From NCBI RefSeq assembly GCF_001563285.1, contig NZ_CP005188.1:1-62500 (forward strand): DNA of 62,500 nt, given 5' to 3'. The notes under the pieces are model-generated. The model ran no database searches. It worked only from the letters and a program-made list of their open reading frames with translations, and was not told where the DNA came from. Origin of the DNA: Sphingobium sp. MI1205 (GTDB taxonomy: Bacteria > Pseudomonadota > Alphaproteobacteria > Sphingomonadales > Sphingomonadaceae). This document shows positions 15,819-26,571 of the stretch, piece after piece. How positions within the stretch are numbered: position 1 is the first letter of the stretch; every line of letters begins with the position of its first letter. Position numbers and translations under genes: made by a program.

Positions 15819-16550
15819 TCAGAATTTGAAGACGGTGCCCAGATAGACGGCCTGGTTATCCTGACGCTCGTCGGTCATGGGGGCCAGGCGGCCGATGACG
15901 CTGTTGTTGTAGCGCAGGCCCGCTGTCACGTTCAGGTTGCGCGTCAGCGAATAGGAACTGGCCAGATCCAGCGAATAATCCTTGTCCGCATTGGGCGTGC
16001 GGACGGCAGTGCCGGGATCGCGGCGGCTTTCGATCATCACCTTGGTGCTGAAGCGATTCTTGCCGCCTTCATCCAGCGAGAAATTCTTCGCGCCAGCAAT
16101 ATTATCGATCGAAACCGGATCCAGTTCCTTGCGGCCCACCGCTTCGGGCAGGGCGAACTTGCGCCAGCTATTCGCGCTGTTCAGGCTGAACGCGACGGGA
16201 GCGATGCTGACCGGATCGAGCGTCCGGTTGACCGACACGCGATCATTGAGATCCGCCGCACGCACCATCACGGTGACCGAACGCTGCCCGCTGAGCGAGC
16301 CGCTGGTGGGAGTGAAGCGAAAATTCTGACGTCCGGCCGAGGCGGCGATCCGGGCATAGGCCGCCGCCAGACGGGGATCCTTGGTCGTGGGCGTGAAGGA
16401 CGAGATACTGCCAAGTGCGCCAAGGGAGACAGGAACATCGGCGCGCATGCGGACCAGATCGGTGGCTGCGCCGATCGCAGGAGACAGCATGAAGCCGGCC
16501 AAGGCAACCGCCGAGCCCGCCAACGCCAAATGTCCCCTATTCACACGCAT
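15819..16550 (-). CDS. Hypothetical exported protein, possible outer-membrane beta-barrel
   Basis: A 243-residue protein I cannot assign to a named family. It has a signal peptide (about 1-28, ending SPAIGAATD). The C-terminus has alternating strands (YSLDLASSYSLTR, LNVTAGLRYNN) and ends AVYLGTVFKF, with the terminal Phe typical of BamA-recognised barrels. The motif LDPVSI occurs twice. At this length a small 8-10-strand barrel would fit, but that is inference. Its start faces the DUF3576 gene across 222 bases. Confidence 0.7.
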   Translation of the reverse strand: MRVNRGHLALAGSAVALAGFMLSPAIGAATDLVRMRADVPVSLGALGSISSFTPTTKDPRLAAAYARIAASAGRQNFRFTPTSGSLSGQRSVTVMVRAADLNDRVSVNRTLDPVSIAPVAFSLNSANSWRKFALPEAVGRKELDPVSIDNIAGAKNFSLDEGGKNRFSTKVMIESRRDPGTAVRTPNADKDYSLDLASSYSLTRNLNVTAGLRYNNSVIGRLAPMTDERQDNQAVYLGTVFKF

Positions 16551-16772
16551 GACGCGAATCTCTTCCCCACCGACGAATTTTCCAAACTTCTACACTTCAA
16601 CACCGGCAATGGGTAGTGCGTCATGACCTTTTTATCCGCGCTGTTGCACGGAACACACAGAGTCAAACGCGCGGGGCGGCCAACCGTTTCCGGCGATGCC
16701 ATGGCCCCCTTGCCCATTGCCACGGCTTCTCTATAGAAGCGGGGCGTTTTTCTTCAATATGGGACATGCCTG
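16551..16772. promoter_or_regulatory. Divergent intergenic region
   Basis: 222 bases between the starts of two exported proteins, so it must hold promoters for both. On the minus strand TTGACT (16666-16661) followed by CTGTGTG could be a -35 element; no convincing -10 is at standard distance. On the plus strand CTATAG (16731-16736) could be a -10. Confidence 0.35.
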
Positions 16773-17222
16773 ATGGTCCGCCGCCTACCCGCTTCTGTTT
16801 CCGCCGGTCTGCTGCTGACCGCGCTATTGCCGCTCGCCGCATGCGGGGGCGGGGCCAAGGAACGCCCCAAGGCCGATCTGGCCGCGTCGAAGGTCACGAC
16901 CATCGGCGTCAACAGCTATCTGTGGCGCGCTACGTTGGACACGCTGTCCTTCATGCCGATGGTGCAGACGGATTCGAACGGCGGCGTCATCGTCACCGAC
17001 TGGTACGCCAATCCCAACAGCCCCAATGAGCGGATGAAGCTGACCGTGTCGATCCTGGACCAGGATCTGCGCGCCGACGCGCTGCGCGTCGCCGCCAGCC
17101 GTCAGGTCAATCAGGGCGGCCAGTGGGTCGATGCGCCGGTGCAGGCCGCGACCGTGCAGAAGCTGGAAGAAGTCATCCTGACCAAGGCGCGCGACCTGCG
17201 CCGCATGGCGATCATGGGATAA
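16773..17222 (+). CDS. DUF3576 lipoprotein
   Basis: A 149-residue protein with a lipoprotein signal and lipobox LAAC (Cys24), then GVNSYLWRATLDTLSFMPM, the DUF3576 core. The family is nearly confined to alphaproteobacteria and is often found just before leuS and lptE, as here, hinting at an envelope role near lipopolysaccharide assembly (inference). leuS follows after 84 bases. Confidence 0.85.
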   Translation: MVRRLPASVSAGLLLTALLPLAACGGGAKERPKADLAASKVTTIGVNSYLWRATLDTLSFMPMVQTDSNGGVIVTDWYANPNSPNERMKLTVSILDQDLRADALRVAASRQVNQGGQWVDAPVQAATVQKLEEVILTKARDLRRMAIMG

Positions 17223-17306
17223 GCCTTTCTTTCATCCGATTTTATTGAATAACGGGGGCTGGGCTTGGAAGAGCTCAGCCCGCATGCATTTTGAGGACTT
17301 GAATCC

Positions 17307-19823
17307 ATGCAAAGGCGCTTCAACCCGCTGGAGGCCGACGCCCGCTGGCAGGCCGTCTGGGACGAGAAGCAGACGTTCAAGGCGTCCGACAGCAGCGACA
17401 AGCCGCGGTCCTACGTGCTGGAGATGTTCCCCTATCCGTCCGGGCGCATCCATATCGGCCATGTGCGCAACTATTCGATGGGCGATGTGCTGGCGCGATT
17501 CCGGCGCATGACCGGGCATGAGGTGCTGCATCCCATGGGATGGGATGCTTTCGGCATGCCTGCTGAAAACGCCGCGATGGAAAAGAAGGTGCATCCGGGC
17601 GACTGGACCCGATCCAACATCGCGACGATGCGCGCGCAATTGAAGAAGCTGGGCTTCGCGCTGGACTGGAGCCGCGAACTGGCGACCTGCGAGCCGGATT
17701 ATTATGGGCAGGAACAGGCGCTGTTCCTGGACATGATGGAAGCGGGCCTGGTCTATCGCAAGGAGTCGGCGGTCAACTGGGACCCGGTCGACATGACCGT
17801 GCTGGCGAACGAGCAGGTGATCGATGGCAAGGGCTGGCGGTCCGGCGCGCCGGTCGAGAAGCGGAAGCTGAGCCAATGGTTCCTGAAGATCACGCAATTT
17901 GCCGACGATCTGCTGGCGGGCCTGAAGACGCTGGACCAGTGGCCGGAAAAAGTGCGGTTGATGCAGGAAAACTGGATCGGCAAGTCGGTCGGGCTGCAAT
18001 TCCGGTTCGAACTGGACGAGGCCGTGGACGGCATCAGCGAGCTTGAGGTTTTCTCGACCCGTCCCGACACGATCTTCGGCGCGAGCTTTGCCGCTATCGC
18101 GGCGGATCATCCGCTGGCGCTGGCGCTGGAAGCGAAGGATGCGGGACTTGCCGCCTTTGCCGAGGAATGCCGCCACAGCGGCACTGCTGCCGCCGAGATC
18201 GAGACGCAGGAGAAGAAGGGCTACGACACCGGCCTGTCGGTGATTCATCCGTTCACGGGGCGTAAGCTGCCGCTGTTCGTGGCGAACTTCGTGCTGATGG
18301 ACTATGGCACCGGCGCGGTCATGGCGGTTCCGGGGCATGACCAGCGCGACCTGGACTTTGCGCGCAAATATATGCTGCCCGTGGAGCGCGTGGTCGCCGC
18401 CGAGGGCGATGAGGCCAAGGGCATCGGCGAGGAAGCCTATGTGGGGCCGGGCCGCCTTGTGAACTCCGACTTCCTCAACGGCATGAGCGTCGAGGACGCC
18501 AAGGCCGAGGTTATTCGCCGCGCCGAGAGCGAGGGATGGGGCACCGGCACCACCGTGTTTCGCCTGCGCGACTGGGGCGTGTCGCGCCAGCGCTACTGGG
18601 GCACGCCGATTCCGGTCATCCATTGCGAGGATTGCGGGGCCGTGGGCGTGCCCAAGGACCAGCTGCCGGTCGTGCTGCCGGAGGATGTCAGCTTCGACAT
18701 TCCGGGCAATCCGCTCGATCGCCATCCGACCTGGAAGCATGTCGATTGCCCGAAATGCGGCAAGGCGGCGCGGCGCGAGACCGACACGCTGGATACGTTT
18801 GCGGACTCCAGCTGGTATTTCATCCGCTTTGCCAGCCAACCCAAAGACAAGCCGTTCGATCGCGAGACGGTCGAGAAATGGCTGCCCGTCGGCCAGTATA
18901 TCGGCGGCGTGGAACATGCGATCCTGCACCTGCTCTACGCGCGTTTCTGGACGCGCGCGTTGCAGCATATGGGGCAGATCGGCTTTGCCGAGCCGTTCAC
19001 AGGCCTGTTTACGCAGGGCATGGTGACGCATGAGACGTACAAGTCGCCCGAGGGCGCCTGGCTCGCTCCGCAGGATGTGGAACGGCGCGGCGACGGGCTG
19101 GTCATGATCGACAGCGGCGCACCGGTGACGGTCGGCCGCGTCGAGAAAATGTCCAAGTCCAAGAAGAATGTCGTCGATCCCGATGACATCATCGCCCAAT
19201 ATGGCGCGGACGCGGTGCGCTGGTTCATGCTGTCGGACAGCCCGCCGGAGCGCGATCTGCCGTGGACCGAAAGCGGGATCGAGGGCAGCTGGCGCTTCAT
19301 CAATCGGCTGTGGAGGCTGTTTGGCGAGGCCGACAAGGCGGCCGAGGGGCAAGACAAGGCTTTGGACCGCAAGCTGCACCAGACCATCGACGGCATCGCC
19401 AGGGATATCGAGGCGCTGTCCTTCAACAAGGCGGTGGCGAAGATTTATGAACTGACCAATGCGGTGGAGAAGGCCAGGCCTTCAGCCAGCCGCAGCGCCG
19501 CCATCCGTGCGCTGGCGCTGCTGGTCGCGCCGATGACCCCGCATCTGGCCGAAGAGGCATGGGCGGACATGGGCGAGGAGGGACTGATCGCCGAGGCGGC
19601 CTGGCCGCAGGTCGATCCGGCTTTGTTGGTCGAGGATGAGGTGACGATCGCCTGTCAGGTGATGGGCAAGCTGCGCGACACGATTACCGTGCCCAAGGGG
19701 ACGTCGAAAGAGGAACTGGAAAAGCTGGCCCTTGCCGCGCCCAATGTGATGCGGACGCTGGATGGCGCGACGCCGAAAAAGGTTATCGTGGTGCCGGATC
19801 GTCTGGTGAATCTTGTCCTCTAA
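17307..19823 (+). CDS. leuS: Leucyl-tRNA synthetase
   Basis: A class I synthetase of 838 residues charging tRNA-Leu. HIGH is at residues 49-52 ([12 protein letters not shown]), the CP1 editing domain is at roughly 220-410, and KMSKS at about 614-618, followed by the anticodon-binding and C-terminal domains. Full length. An inverted repeat (19829-19910) separates it from lptE. Confidence 0.97.
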   Translation: MQRRFNPLEADARWQAVWDEKQTFKASDSSDKPRSYVLEMFPYPSGRIHIGHVRNYSMGDVLARFRRMTGHEVLHPMGWDAFGMPAENAAMEKKVHPGDWTRSNIATMRAQLKKLGFALDWSRELATCEPDYYGQEQALFLDMMEAGLVYRKESAVNWDPVDMTVLANEQVIDGKGWRSGAPVEKRKLSQWFLKITQFADDLLAGLKTLDQWPEKVRLMQENWIGKSVGLQFRFELDEAVDGISELEVFSTRPDTIFGASFAAIAADHPLALALEAKDAGLAAFAEECRHSGTAAAEIETQEKKGYDTGLSVIHPFTGRKLPLFVANFVLMDYGTGAVMAVPGHDQRDLDFARKYMLPVERVVAAEGDEAKGIGEEAYVGPGRLVNSDFLNGMSVEDAKAEVIRRAESEGWGTGTTVFRLRDWGVSRQRYWGTPIPVIHCEDCGAVGVPKDQLPVVLPEDVSFDIPGNPLDRHPTWKHVDCPKCGKAARRETDTLDTFADSSWYFIRFASQPKDKPFDRETVEKWLPVGQYIGGVEHAILHLLYARFWTRALQHMGQIGFAEPFTGLFTQGMVTHETYKSPEGAWLAPQDVERRGDGLVMIDSGAPVTVGRVEKMSKSKKNVVDPDDIIAQYGADAVRWFMLSDSPPERDLPWTESGIEGSWRFINRLWRLFGEADKAAEGQDKALDRKLHQTIDGIARDIEALSFNKAVAKIYELTNAVEKARPSASRSAAIRALALLVAPMTPHLAEEAWADMGEEGLIAEAAWPQVDPALLVEDEVTIACQVMGKLRDTITVPKGTSKEELEKLALAAPNVMRTLDGATPKKVIVVPDRLVNLVL

Positions 19824-19828
19824 CAAGG

Positions 19829-19910
19829 AACCGTTCGCCCTGAGCTTGTCGAAGGGCTTTTCTTCCGTCAAGAAAAGAGCAGGGCTTCGACAAGCTCAGC
19901 CCGAACGGTT
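19829..19910. repeat. Inverted repeat between leuS and lptE
   Basis: Two 30-base arms (19829-19858 and 19881-19910) are inverted copies differing at four positions. An inner perfect stem CTTTTCTT (19857-19864) with AAGAAAAG (19870-19877) nests inside. The arm core TGAGCTTGTCGAAGGGC is a very common dispersed repeat in sphingomonads and several other GC-rich bacteria. As RNA it gives a long hairpin 13 bases before the lptE start, where it could attenuate or protect the transcript. Confidence 0.85.
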
Positions 19911-19922
19911 AGAGGTTGGTCG

Positions 19923-20420
19923 ATGAAACGCACTGTTCCCCTGTTCCTCGTCGCCCTGTCTCTCTCCGCTTGCGGGCTGCGTCCCGTCTATAGCGGCGGG
20001 AGTCAGGGTGCGGTGGCGCAACGGCTGGGCAATGTCGAAATCGCGCCGATCGAAGGGAAGGGCGGCTGGCTGGTGCGCAATGCGCTCAATGACCGGTTGT
20101 CGGCGATGAGCGGCAATGGGCCAAGCTACAGGCTGGTGGTCAAGCTGGACGACCAGATCAGCGGTTTCGGCTTGCGCGCCGACGCCGCCGTCACGCGCGA
20201 GCGGCGTACGCTACGGGCGCGTTACCAGTTGATCGACACCGCGACGGGCACGCAGGTCATTGACGACACGGCGGGGTCGGACGCGGGCATCGACGTCACG
20301 TCGAGCGAATATGCGACGATCGCGGCGGAAGACACGGCGCTGGAGCGTCTGTCACAGACGGTCGCCGACCAGATCGTGTCCCGCCTCGCGCTGTTCGCCG
20401 CGCGGGAAAAGCAGCGTTGA
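19923..20420 (+). CDS. lptE: LPS assembly lipoprotein LptE
   Basis: A 165-residue lipoprotein with lipobox LSAC (Cys17) and the family opening CGLRPVYSGG. LptE plugs the LptD barrel in the outer membrane and helps insert lipopolysaccharide or, in sphingomonads, possibly glycosphingolipid-bearing surface material. The leuS-lptE-holA order is standard in proteobacteria. Its TGA overlaps the holA start. Confidence 0.9.
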   Translation: MKRTVPLFLVALSLSACGLRPVYSGGSQGAVAQRLGNVEIAPIEGKGGWLVRNALNDRLSAMSGNGPSYRLVVKLDDQISGFGLRADAAVTRERRTLRARYQLIDTATGTQVIDDTAGSDAGIDVTSSEYATIAAEDTALERLSQTVADQIVSRLALFAAREKQR

Positions 20421-21442
20421 AGGCCAATCGCGGACAGATTGAAAAGGCGCTCGACGCACCGCCTGCCGATATTCGGTTCTTCCTGCTGTACGGACCCGAT
20501 GAATCGGGGAGCGCGGCGCTGGGCAAACGGCTGGAGCGGGCCATGGGGCCTGACGCAGAGCGTGTCGATCTGGACGCATCGACCCTGCGCGACGATCCGG
20601 CGCGGCTGTCCGACGAGGCGGCGTCCTTTTCCATGTTCGGTGACAAAAGATGGGTGCGCATCAACGGCATGGGCGAAGAATCCCTGCCCGCGCTGACGGC
20701 GCTGCTGACGGCCGAGGCGGCGGGCAATCCGGTGATCGCGACGGCCGGGGCGTTGAAGGCGACGTCGAAGCTGCTGAAGCTGGCGCTCGACAGTCCACTG
20801 GCCATGGCCTTTCCATCCTATCAGCCCGACGGGCGCGAAGCGGAGCAGATTGCCGTCGCCATCGCGCGGGAAGGCGGGCTGCGCCTGGGGTCGGATCTCG
20901 CCCGGCGCATCGTCGATCTGGCCAATGGCGACCGGGCGTTGATGGCGGGAGAGGTCGAGAAGCTGATCCTGTATCTGGATGCCGCGCCCGACCGGCCGTG
21001 CGAGGCAACCGCCGAGGCGCTGGATGCGCTGTCCGCCGACAATCCAGACGCCGACTCCGCGCCGCTGGTGAACGCGGTGCTGGGTGGCGACCTGCGCGCG
21101 ATGCACCGCGAACTGGGGCGGCTGGCGGAATCCGGGACGGCCATGGCGGCGGTGCTGCGGCCGCTGCTCACCCGCGCGATGCTGATCGCCAATATCCGAT
21201 TGTCCTTCGATGGCAGCGGGCGGCTGGATGCAGCGGTCGAAGCGGCTGGAAAGCAGGTGTTCTGGAAGGAAAAGGGCGTCGTCACGCGGCAGGTACGGCT
21301 GTGGGACACGCATGGCATAGCCCGCGCCATTCAGCGGCTGGCGCAGGCCGAACGGGCCAGCCGGTCGGGCCGGGGGCTGGGCGATCTGATGGTGCGGCAC
21401 GAATTGCTGGCCATCGCGCGGCAGGCGGCGCGGGAGCGATAG
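20417..21442 (+). CDS. holA: DNA polymerase III delta subunit
   Basis: A 341-residue clamp-loader subunit that opens the beta clamp. The N-terminal KANRGQIEKALD and FFLLYGPDESG (degenerate P-loop region) and the middle-domain NGDRALMAGEVEKLILYLD are typical. The start is TTG at 20417, which overlaps the lptE stop as TTGA; no ATG is available before the conserved part. This implies translation by re-initiation after lptE. Confidence 0.92.
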   Translation: MKANRGQIEKALDAPPADIRFFLLYGPDESGSAALGKRLERAMGPDAERVDLDASTLRDDPARLSDEAASFSMFGDKRWVRINGMGEESLPALTALLTAEAAGNPVIATAGALKATSKLLKLALDSPLAMAFPSYQPDGREAEQIAVAIAREGGLRLGSDLARRIVDLANGDRALMAGEVEKLILYLDAAPDRPCEATAEALDALSADNPDADSAPLVNAVLGGDLRAMHRELGRLAESGTAMAAVLRPLLTRAMLIANIRLSFDGSGRLDAAVEAAGKQVFWKEKGVVTRQVRLWDTHGIARAIQRLAQAERASRSGRGLGDLMVRHELLAIARQAARER

Positions 21443-21517
21443 GCGTGATATGGCCGGGCCTTCGCCCGCGATCCTAAGCGCTTGATCGCGGATGCCGCCC
21501 TCGCCATATTGCCGCCC

Positions 21518-21922
21518 ATGGACAAGCTCAATTTGACCGATGCCGAATGGCGCGAACGCCTTTCCCCCGAACAATTTCATGTGCTTCGCGAAGCGGGAAC
21601 CGAGCGCGCTTTTACCGGAAAATATAACAGCAACAAGGCCGACGGCGTCTATTATTGCGCGGGTTGCGGAGCCGAGCTGTTCGACGCGGAGGAAAAATAT
21701 GACAGCGGGTCGGGTTGGCCCAGCTTCACCGCGCCGGTCGACATTGATGCGGTGGAGGAAATTCGCGACAACAGCCACGGCATGATGCGAACCGAGGTGC
21801 GTTGCGCGACATGCGAGGGTCATCTGGGCCATGTCTTTCCCGATGGTCCGGGCGTCAACGGCCTGCGTTATTGCATGAACAGCGCGTCGCTGGACTTCAA
21901 GCCGCGTGACGAGGTTGAATAA
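21518..21922 (+). CDS. msrB: Peptide-methionine (R)-S-oxide reductase
   Basis: A 134-residue enzyme repairing methionine R-sulfoxide in proteins. Zinc-binding CAGCG and CATCEGH pairs are present, with catalytic Cys in [12 protein letters not shown] chose ATG 21518 ([15 protein letters not shown]) over an in-frame TTG 36 bases earlier since similarity begins there. No signal peptide, so cytosolic. Confidence 0.94.
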   Translation: MDKLNLTDAEWRERLSPEQFHVLREAGTERAFTGKYNSNKADGVYYCAGCGAELFDAEEKYDSGSGWPSFTAPVDIDAVEEIRDNSHGMMRTEVRCATCEGHLGHVFPDGPGVNGLRYCMNSASLDFKPRDEVE

Positions 21923-21945
21923 TCATTCATCGCCGGTAAAGCGTC

Positions 21946-21961
21946 GCTTCTCTTGAGAAGC
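21946..21961. repeat. Short perfect hairpin after msrB
   Basis: GCTTCTC (21946-21952) TT GAGAAGC (21955-21961). It has no U-tract, so it may be a weak terminator or an operator before the PBP gene, which begins at 22028. Confidence 0.4.
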
Positions 21962-22027
21962 AAGCTCTGCGGGTTGCCTGGTTTCCGCTGGCCGCCCATT
22001 CACTTAGCGCGTATGCGGGCGGCATAG

Positions 22028-24103
22028 ATGGCACGATCGGGCAAAAGCAAGGGAAGGCCGGCCAAGGCGAGGCTGTGGCTGATGCGGGGCCTGAAATTCG
22101 GGCTGGTCGCGACGCTGGGCGGGCTGTTTGCCCTCGTGGTGGCGGTGGTCATCGCCTACCAGTCGCTTCCCAGCTATGAATCGCTGAAATCATCACCCAA
22201 TGGCCAGATGATCCGCGTGCATGCGGCCGACGGCAGCGTGATCGTGTCGCTGGGGCCAAGCTTTGGCCGCTGGCTTACCTATGATCAGATCCCGACCGTG
22301 ATGGTCGATGCCATGATTTCGACCGAGGACAGGCGCTTTTACATGCATCCCGGCGTCGATCCGATCGGCATGGCACGCGCGACCTGGGTAGCGTTGGAGA
22401 ACCGGGGCAAGGGACGCCGCTGGCAAGGCGCGTCGACCATCAGCCAGCAGGTGACGCGCAACATATTCCTCAACAACAGCTATAGCTGGGGCCGCAAGGT
22501 CCGGGAGATGATCCTGGCGCTGGCGCTGGAGCGGAAATTTTCCAAGCGGCAGATATTGGAGCTGTATCTCAACAAGGTCTATTTCGGCGGCGGGGCCTAT
22601 GGCATCGATGCGGCCAGCCGCAAATTCTTTGGTCATCCGGCCACCAGCCTGGACCTGCCCGAGGCCGCTATCATCGCCGGTCTGGTGAAGGCGCCGTCCA
22701 GCTATTCCCCCACCGCTGACGCGGAAGCCGCCATCGGGCGCGCGGGCGTGGTGTTGCAGTTGATGCAGGAAAATGGCGTCATCAGCGCGGCAGAGCTGGC
22801 CAGCATCGACCTGGACGACGTCAAGATGGCGCCGGAGCCGCCGCAGAACAGCGTGCGCTATTTCACCGACTGGGCGCTGCCGCAGCTCGACCTGCTGGTC
22901 GATGAGCCTAATGAACCGCTGGAAGTCTATACCACCATAGACCTTGGTATGCAGAAGGCGGCGACGGCGGCGATCCAGACCAATGTGCCCGCCGGGGCGC
23001 AGGGCGCGCTCGTGTCGCTGGACCGCGATGGAGCGGTGCGGGCGATGGTCGGCGGGCTGGACTATGTCACGTCCAATTACAACCGTGCCACCACCGCTAC
23101 GCGCCAGCCCGGCTCGGCGTGGAAGATCTTTGTCTATATGGCGGCGCTGGAGGCGGGATACACGCCTGACACCGGCGTCACGGACAGCCCGGTCGATATC
23201 AACGGATGGAAGCCGCGCAACAGCAGCGGCCGCTATTCCGGCGACATCGATATTCGCACCGCCTTTGCCTATTCGGTCAACACTGTCGCGGCGAAGCTGG
23301 GCGTGGAGGTGGGCTTTCCCACCGTCGCCGACATGGCGCGCCGCTTCGGCGTGACGACGCCGATCAATACGCATCCGTCGATGGTGTTGGGCACATCCGA
23401 CGTGCGGTTGATCGACATGACGCGGGCCTTTGCCTCGATCGCGCGCAAGGGCGTGGCGGTGACCCCCTATGGCATTACCAAGGTGACGACTGCGGACGGA
23501 CGCCTGCTCTACCAGCATCAGGACGACACCAGCCGCGTTCTGGTTGCGCCCTGGGTGGCGGCCGGGATGACCGACCTGATGCAGACGGCGGTCAGCACCG
23601 GGACGGGCAAGGCGGCGCAGATCGGCCGCCCGGTGGCGGGCAAGACCGGCACGACCAGCAGCAACAAGGACGGCTGGTTCCTGGGATTTTCCAGCGGGAT
23701 CACCACCGGCGTCTGGATGGGCCGGGACGATGCCCGCGCGGTGCGGGTTCTGCAGGGAGGTCGCGCGCCTGCACATGCCTTTGCCGACTATATGAAGGTT
23801 GCGGTTTCACGCCGCCCGGTCGAGCAGTTCGAAACGCAGGTGACATTGCCGGAGTGGCAGCTGGAGCCGGACGAGGAAGCCTATTATGGCGAGCCCGATA
23901 ATGGCGTTGGCGGGGGCATGATGGTCGATGAAAACGGCCTGCCCATTGGCCCGGACCGGCAGCAACCGCAGGATGAGGCGCCCTATACGGATGACCAGCG
24001 GATCGATCAGGCGCCCGCCGCCCGCACCGCGCCGCCCCGGCTTGACCAGCAGTGGATCGATCAGGTGCTGGGCCGCGAGCGGCAGCGGCCCCCGCCACAG
24101 TAG
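22028..24103 (+). CDS. Class A penicillin-binding protein (PBP1a-like)
   Basis: A 691-residue bifunctional peptidoglycan synthase. A basic cytosolic tail precedes a membrane helix at about 22-44. The glycosyltransferase domain (about 75-250) has Glu100 in STEDRRFYMHPGVD, QGASTISQQ and LELYLNKVYFG. The transpeptidase domain (about 300-600) has the active Ser363 in QPGSAWK, SVN, and KTGTT. The tail is rich in Pro, Gln and Asp and probably unstructured. It lacks the long OB insertion of E. coli PBP1a, hence its smaller size. Confidence 0.93.
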   Translation: MARSGKSKGRPAKARLWLMRGLKFGLVATLGGLFALVVAVVIAYQSLPSYESLKSSPNGQMIRVHAADGSVIVSLGPSFGRWLTYDQIPTVMVDAMISTEDRRFYMHPGVDPIGMARATWVALENRGKGRRWQGASTISQQVTRNIFLNNSYSWGRKVREMILALALERKFSKRQILELYLNKVYFGGGAYGIDAASRKFFGHPATSLDLPEAAIIAGLVKAPSSYSPTADAEAAIGRAGVVLQLMQENGVISAAELASIDLDDVKMAPEPPQNSVRYFTDWALPQLDLLVDEPNEPLEVYTTIDLGMQKAATAAIQTNVPAGAQGALVSLDRDGAVRAMVGGLDYVTSNYNRATTATRQPGSAWKIFVYMAALEAGYTPDTGVTDSPVDINGWKPRNSSGRYSGDIDIRTAFAYSVNTVAAKLGVEVGFPTVADMARRFGVTTPINTHPSMVLGTSDVRLIDMTRAFASIARKGVAVTPYGITKVTTADGRLLYQHQDDTSRVLVAPWVAAGMTDLMQTAVSTGTGKAAQIGRPVAGKTGTTSSNKDGWFLGFSSGITTGVWMGRDDARAVRVLQGGRAPAHAFADYMKVAVSRRPVEQFETQVTLPEWQLEPDEEAYYGEPDNGVGGGMMVDENGLPIGPDRQQPQDEAPYTDDQRIDQAPAARTAPPRLDQQWIDQVLGRERQRPPPQ

Positions 24104-24115
24104 GCGGTATGGCCT

Positions 24116-25072
24116 TCAGCCCTGGCGAGGCGTGGCGGCAAAGCGCCGCAGATCGAGCGCGCTGCCGTCGGGCATCAGGAAATCGATCCTGCCCCGGCCA
24201 AAGTCGATGGCGACGCGGTCGAACATCCTGAGCGCCTGGATGCCGAGCAGCAGGGTCGGTTTGTCCTGAAGGCCCAGTTCCCGGAAGGGTGGGGCATCCG
24301 CGAACATGACCGGCAGGTTGGTCAGGGTGATCGGACCCATGCGGATCTTGCCGATTTGTCCCAGCTTTCCGGTCAATGTCTCCCCGGTTACGCTGAGCAG
24401 GCTGACATCGCTCATTATGGGCGCGCGCTTCTTGCGGATCAGCTTGTCACGAAGCGCCAGATTCCCGACGCTTAAATGTGTGCCGGTGTCGAGGATGATG
24501 TTGACCTTCAGCCCATTGGCCTCGGAATGCAGCAGGATAAGCTGTCCCTTGCGGCGACGGGCTTCCACGATGATTGCGTCGGGATTGCGCCATGCAGGGC
24601 GGCTGGCGCCGATCTCCATGCGGCCCGTGCGAAAATTCAGCAGCAGGCGTTTGGCATGCAGGCTGTCCAGGCCAAGCAATCCGGCGGCGCCGAGATGGTC
24701 TGCCTCCAGCACTGGCGCTTCGATGTCGTCGATCGTTTCACGCCCATAGCCCAGGCGGGGGAGGGCGACGGTCCGCGCCTCGCTGCGGCCCGCCATGCTG
24801 ATGATCGTCACCGCCCGTTGGTAGGGAAGGGCGAGGCGTTCGGCGAGGTCGCGGGAAATGACCGTTCGCTGCGACCCGGTATCGACAATGAAGTTCCACG
24901 GGCCCTTGCCGCCGATATGGATCGGGATCGACACCCGGTCATCCGCCGCAGTGACGGTGCGCACGACTGCTGGCGGATCGGCGGGCGGACTGGCAGGCGC
25001 GGTCGGCTGGGCCGCTGCGGAGAGGCCGAATGTGATGGCGGCAATTGCGGGGACGAGATGAAACGATCCCAT
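24116..25072 (-). CDS. Exported retropepsin-like aspartyl protease with two DTG motifs
   Basis: A 318-residue protein with a signal peptide (about 1-22) and a short proline/alanine linker. Two aspartyl protease half-domains follow: FIVDTGSQRTV (DTG 64-66) and IILDTGTHLSVG (DTG 195-197), each with a later hydrophobic-glycine motif (GLLGLDSL; LLLGIQALRMFD). Having both catalytic aspartates in one chain makes an intramolecular pseudo-dimer possible. The periplasmic substrate is unknown. It is convergent with the PBP gene and divergent from rho. Confidence 0.85.
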   Translation of the reverse strand: MGSFHLVPAIAAITFGLSAAAQPTAPASPPADPPAVVRTVTAADDRVSIPIHIGGKGPWNFIVDTGSQRTVISRDLAERLALPYQRAVTIISMAGRSEARTVALPRLGYGRETIDDIEAPVLEADHLGAAGLLGLDSLHAKRLLLNFRTGRMEIGASRPAWRNPDAIIVEARRRKGQLILLHSEANGLKVNIILDTGTHLSVGNLALRDKLIRKKRAPIMSDVSLLSVTGETLTGKLGQIGKIRMGPITLTNLPVMFADAPPFRELGLQDKPTLLLGIQALRMFDRVAIDFGRGRIDFLMPDGSALDLRRFAATPRQG

Positions 25073-25149
25073 GCCCTCACCTCTCCGGCTATTTTGTTTT
25101 GTTTATAACATGAAGGCTGGGCAGGGGCTATCGTTGCAACCGATGCGCC

Positions 25150-25178
25150 TTGACTTGGGGGTAATCTGATCGCTAAAC
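25150..25178 (+). promoter_or_regulatory. Possible rho promoter
   Basis: TTGACT (25150-25155), a 17-base spacer, then CTAAAC (25173-25178). It would leave a leader of roughly 105 bases before the rho ATG, as expected for rho, which commonly controls its own synthesis through its leader. Judged by eye. Confidence 0.35.
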
Positions 25179-25292
25179 GCGGACGGTCCATCCTGGCCGT
25201 CCAGCGCCGGAGTCCCGTGTTTTCCTAACCGGGCAGATTCCCCTGATTTTCGAATTTTTCTTCCTCATCTCTCTCCATCGGACTCTAGTCGA

Positions 25293-26549
<1,257 letters not shown>

Positions 26550-26571
26550 GCCGGAGATTCGTTAGGCCGCC

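Noticed and set aside
17232..19379. A 715-codon reverse-strand open frame opposite leuS
   Set aside because: High-GC shadow of leuS: Arg/His/Gln-rich, no recognisable domain, and the forward gene is certain.
20222..21832. A 536-codon reverse-strand open frame opposite holA and msrB
   Set aside because: Shadow of two confident forward genes, with no family likeness.
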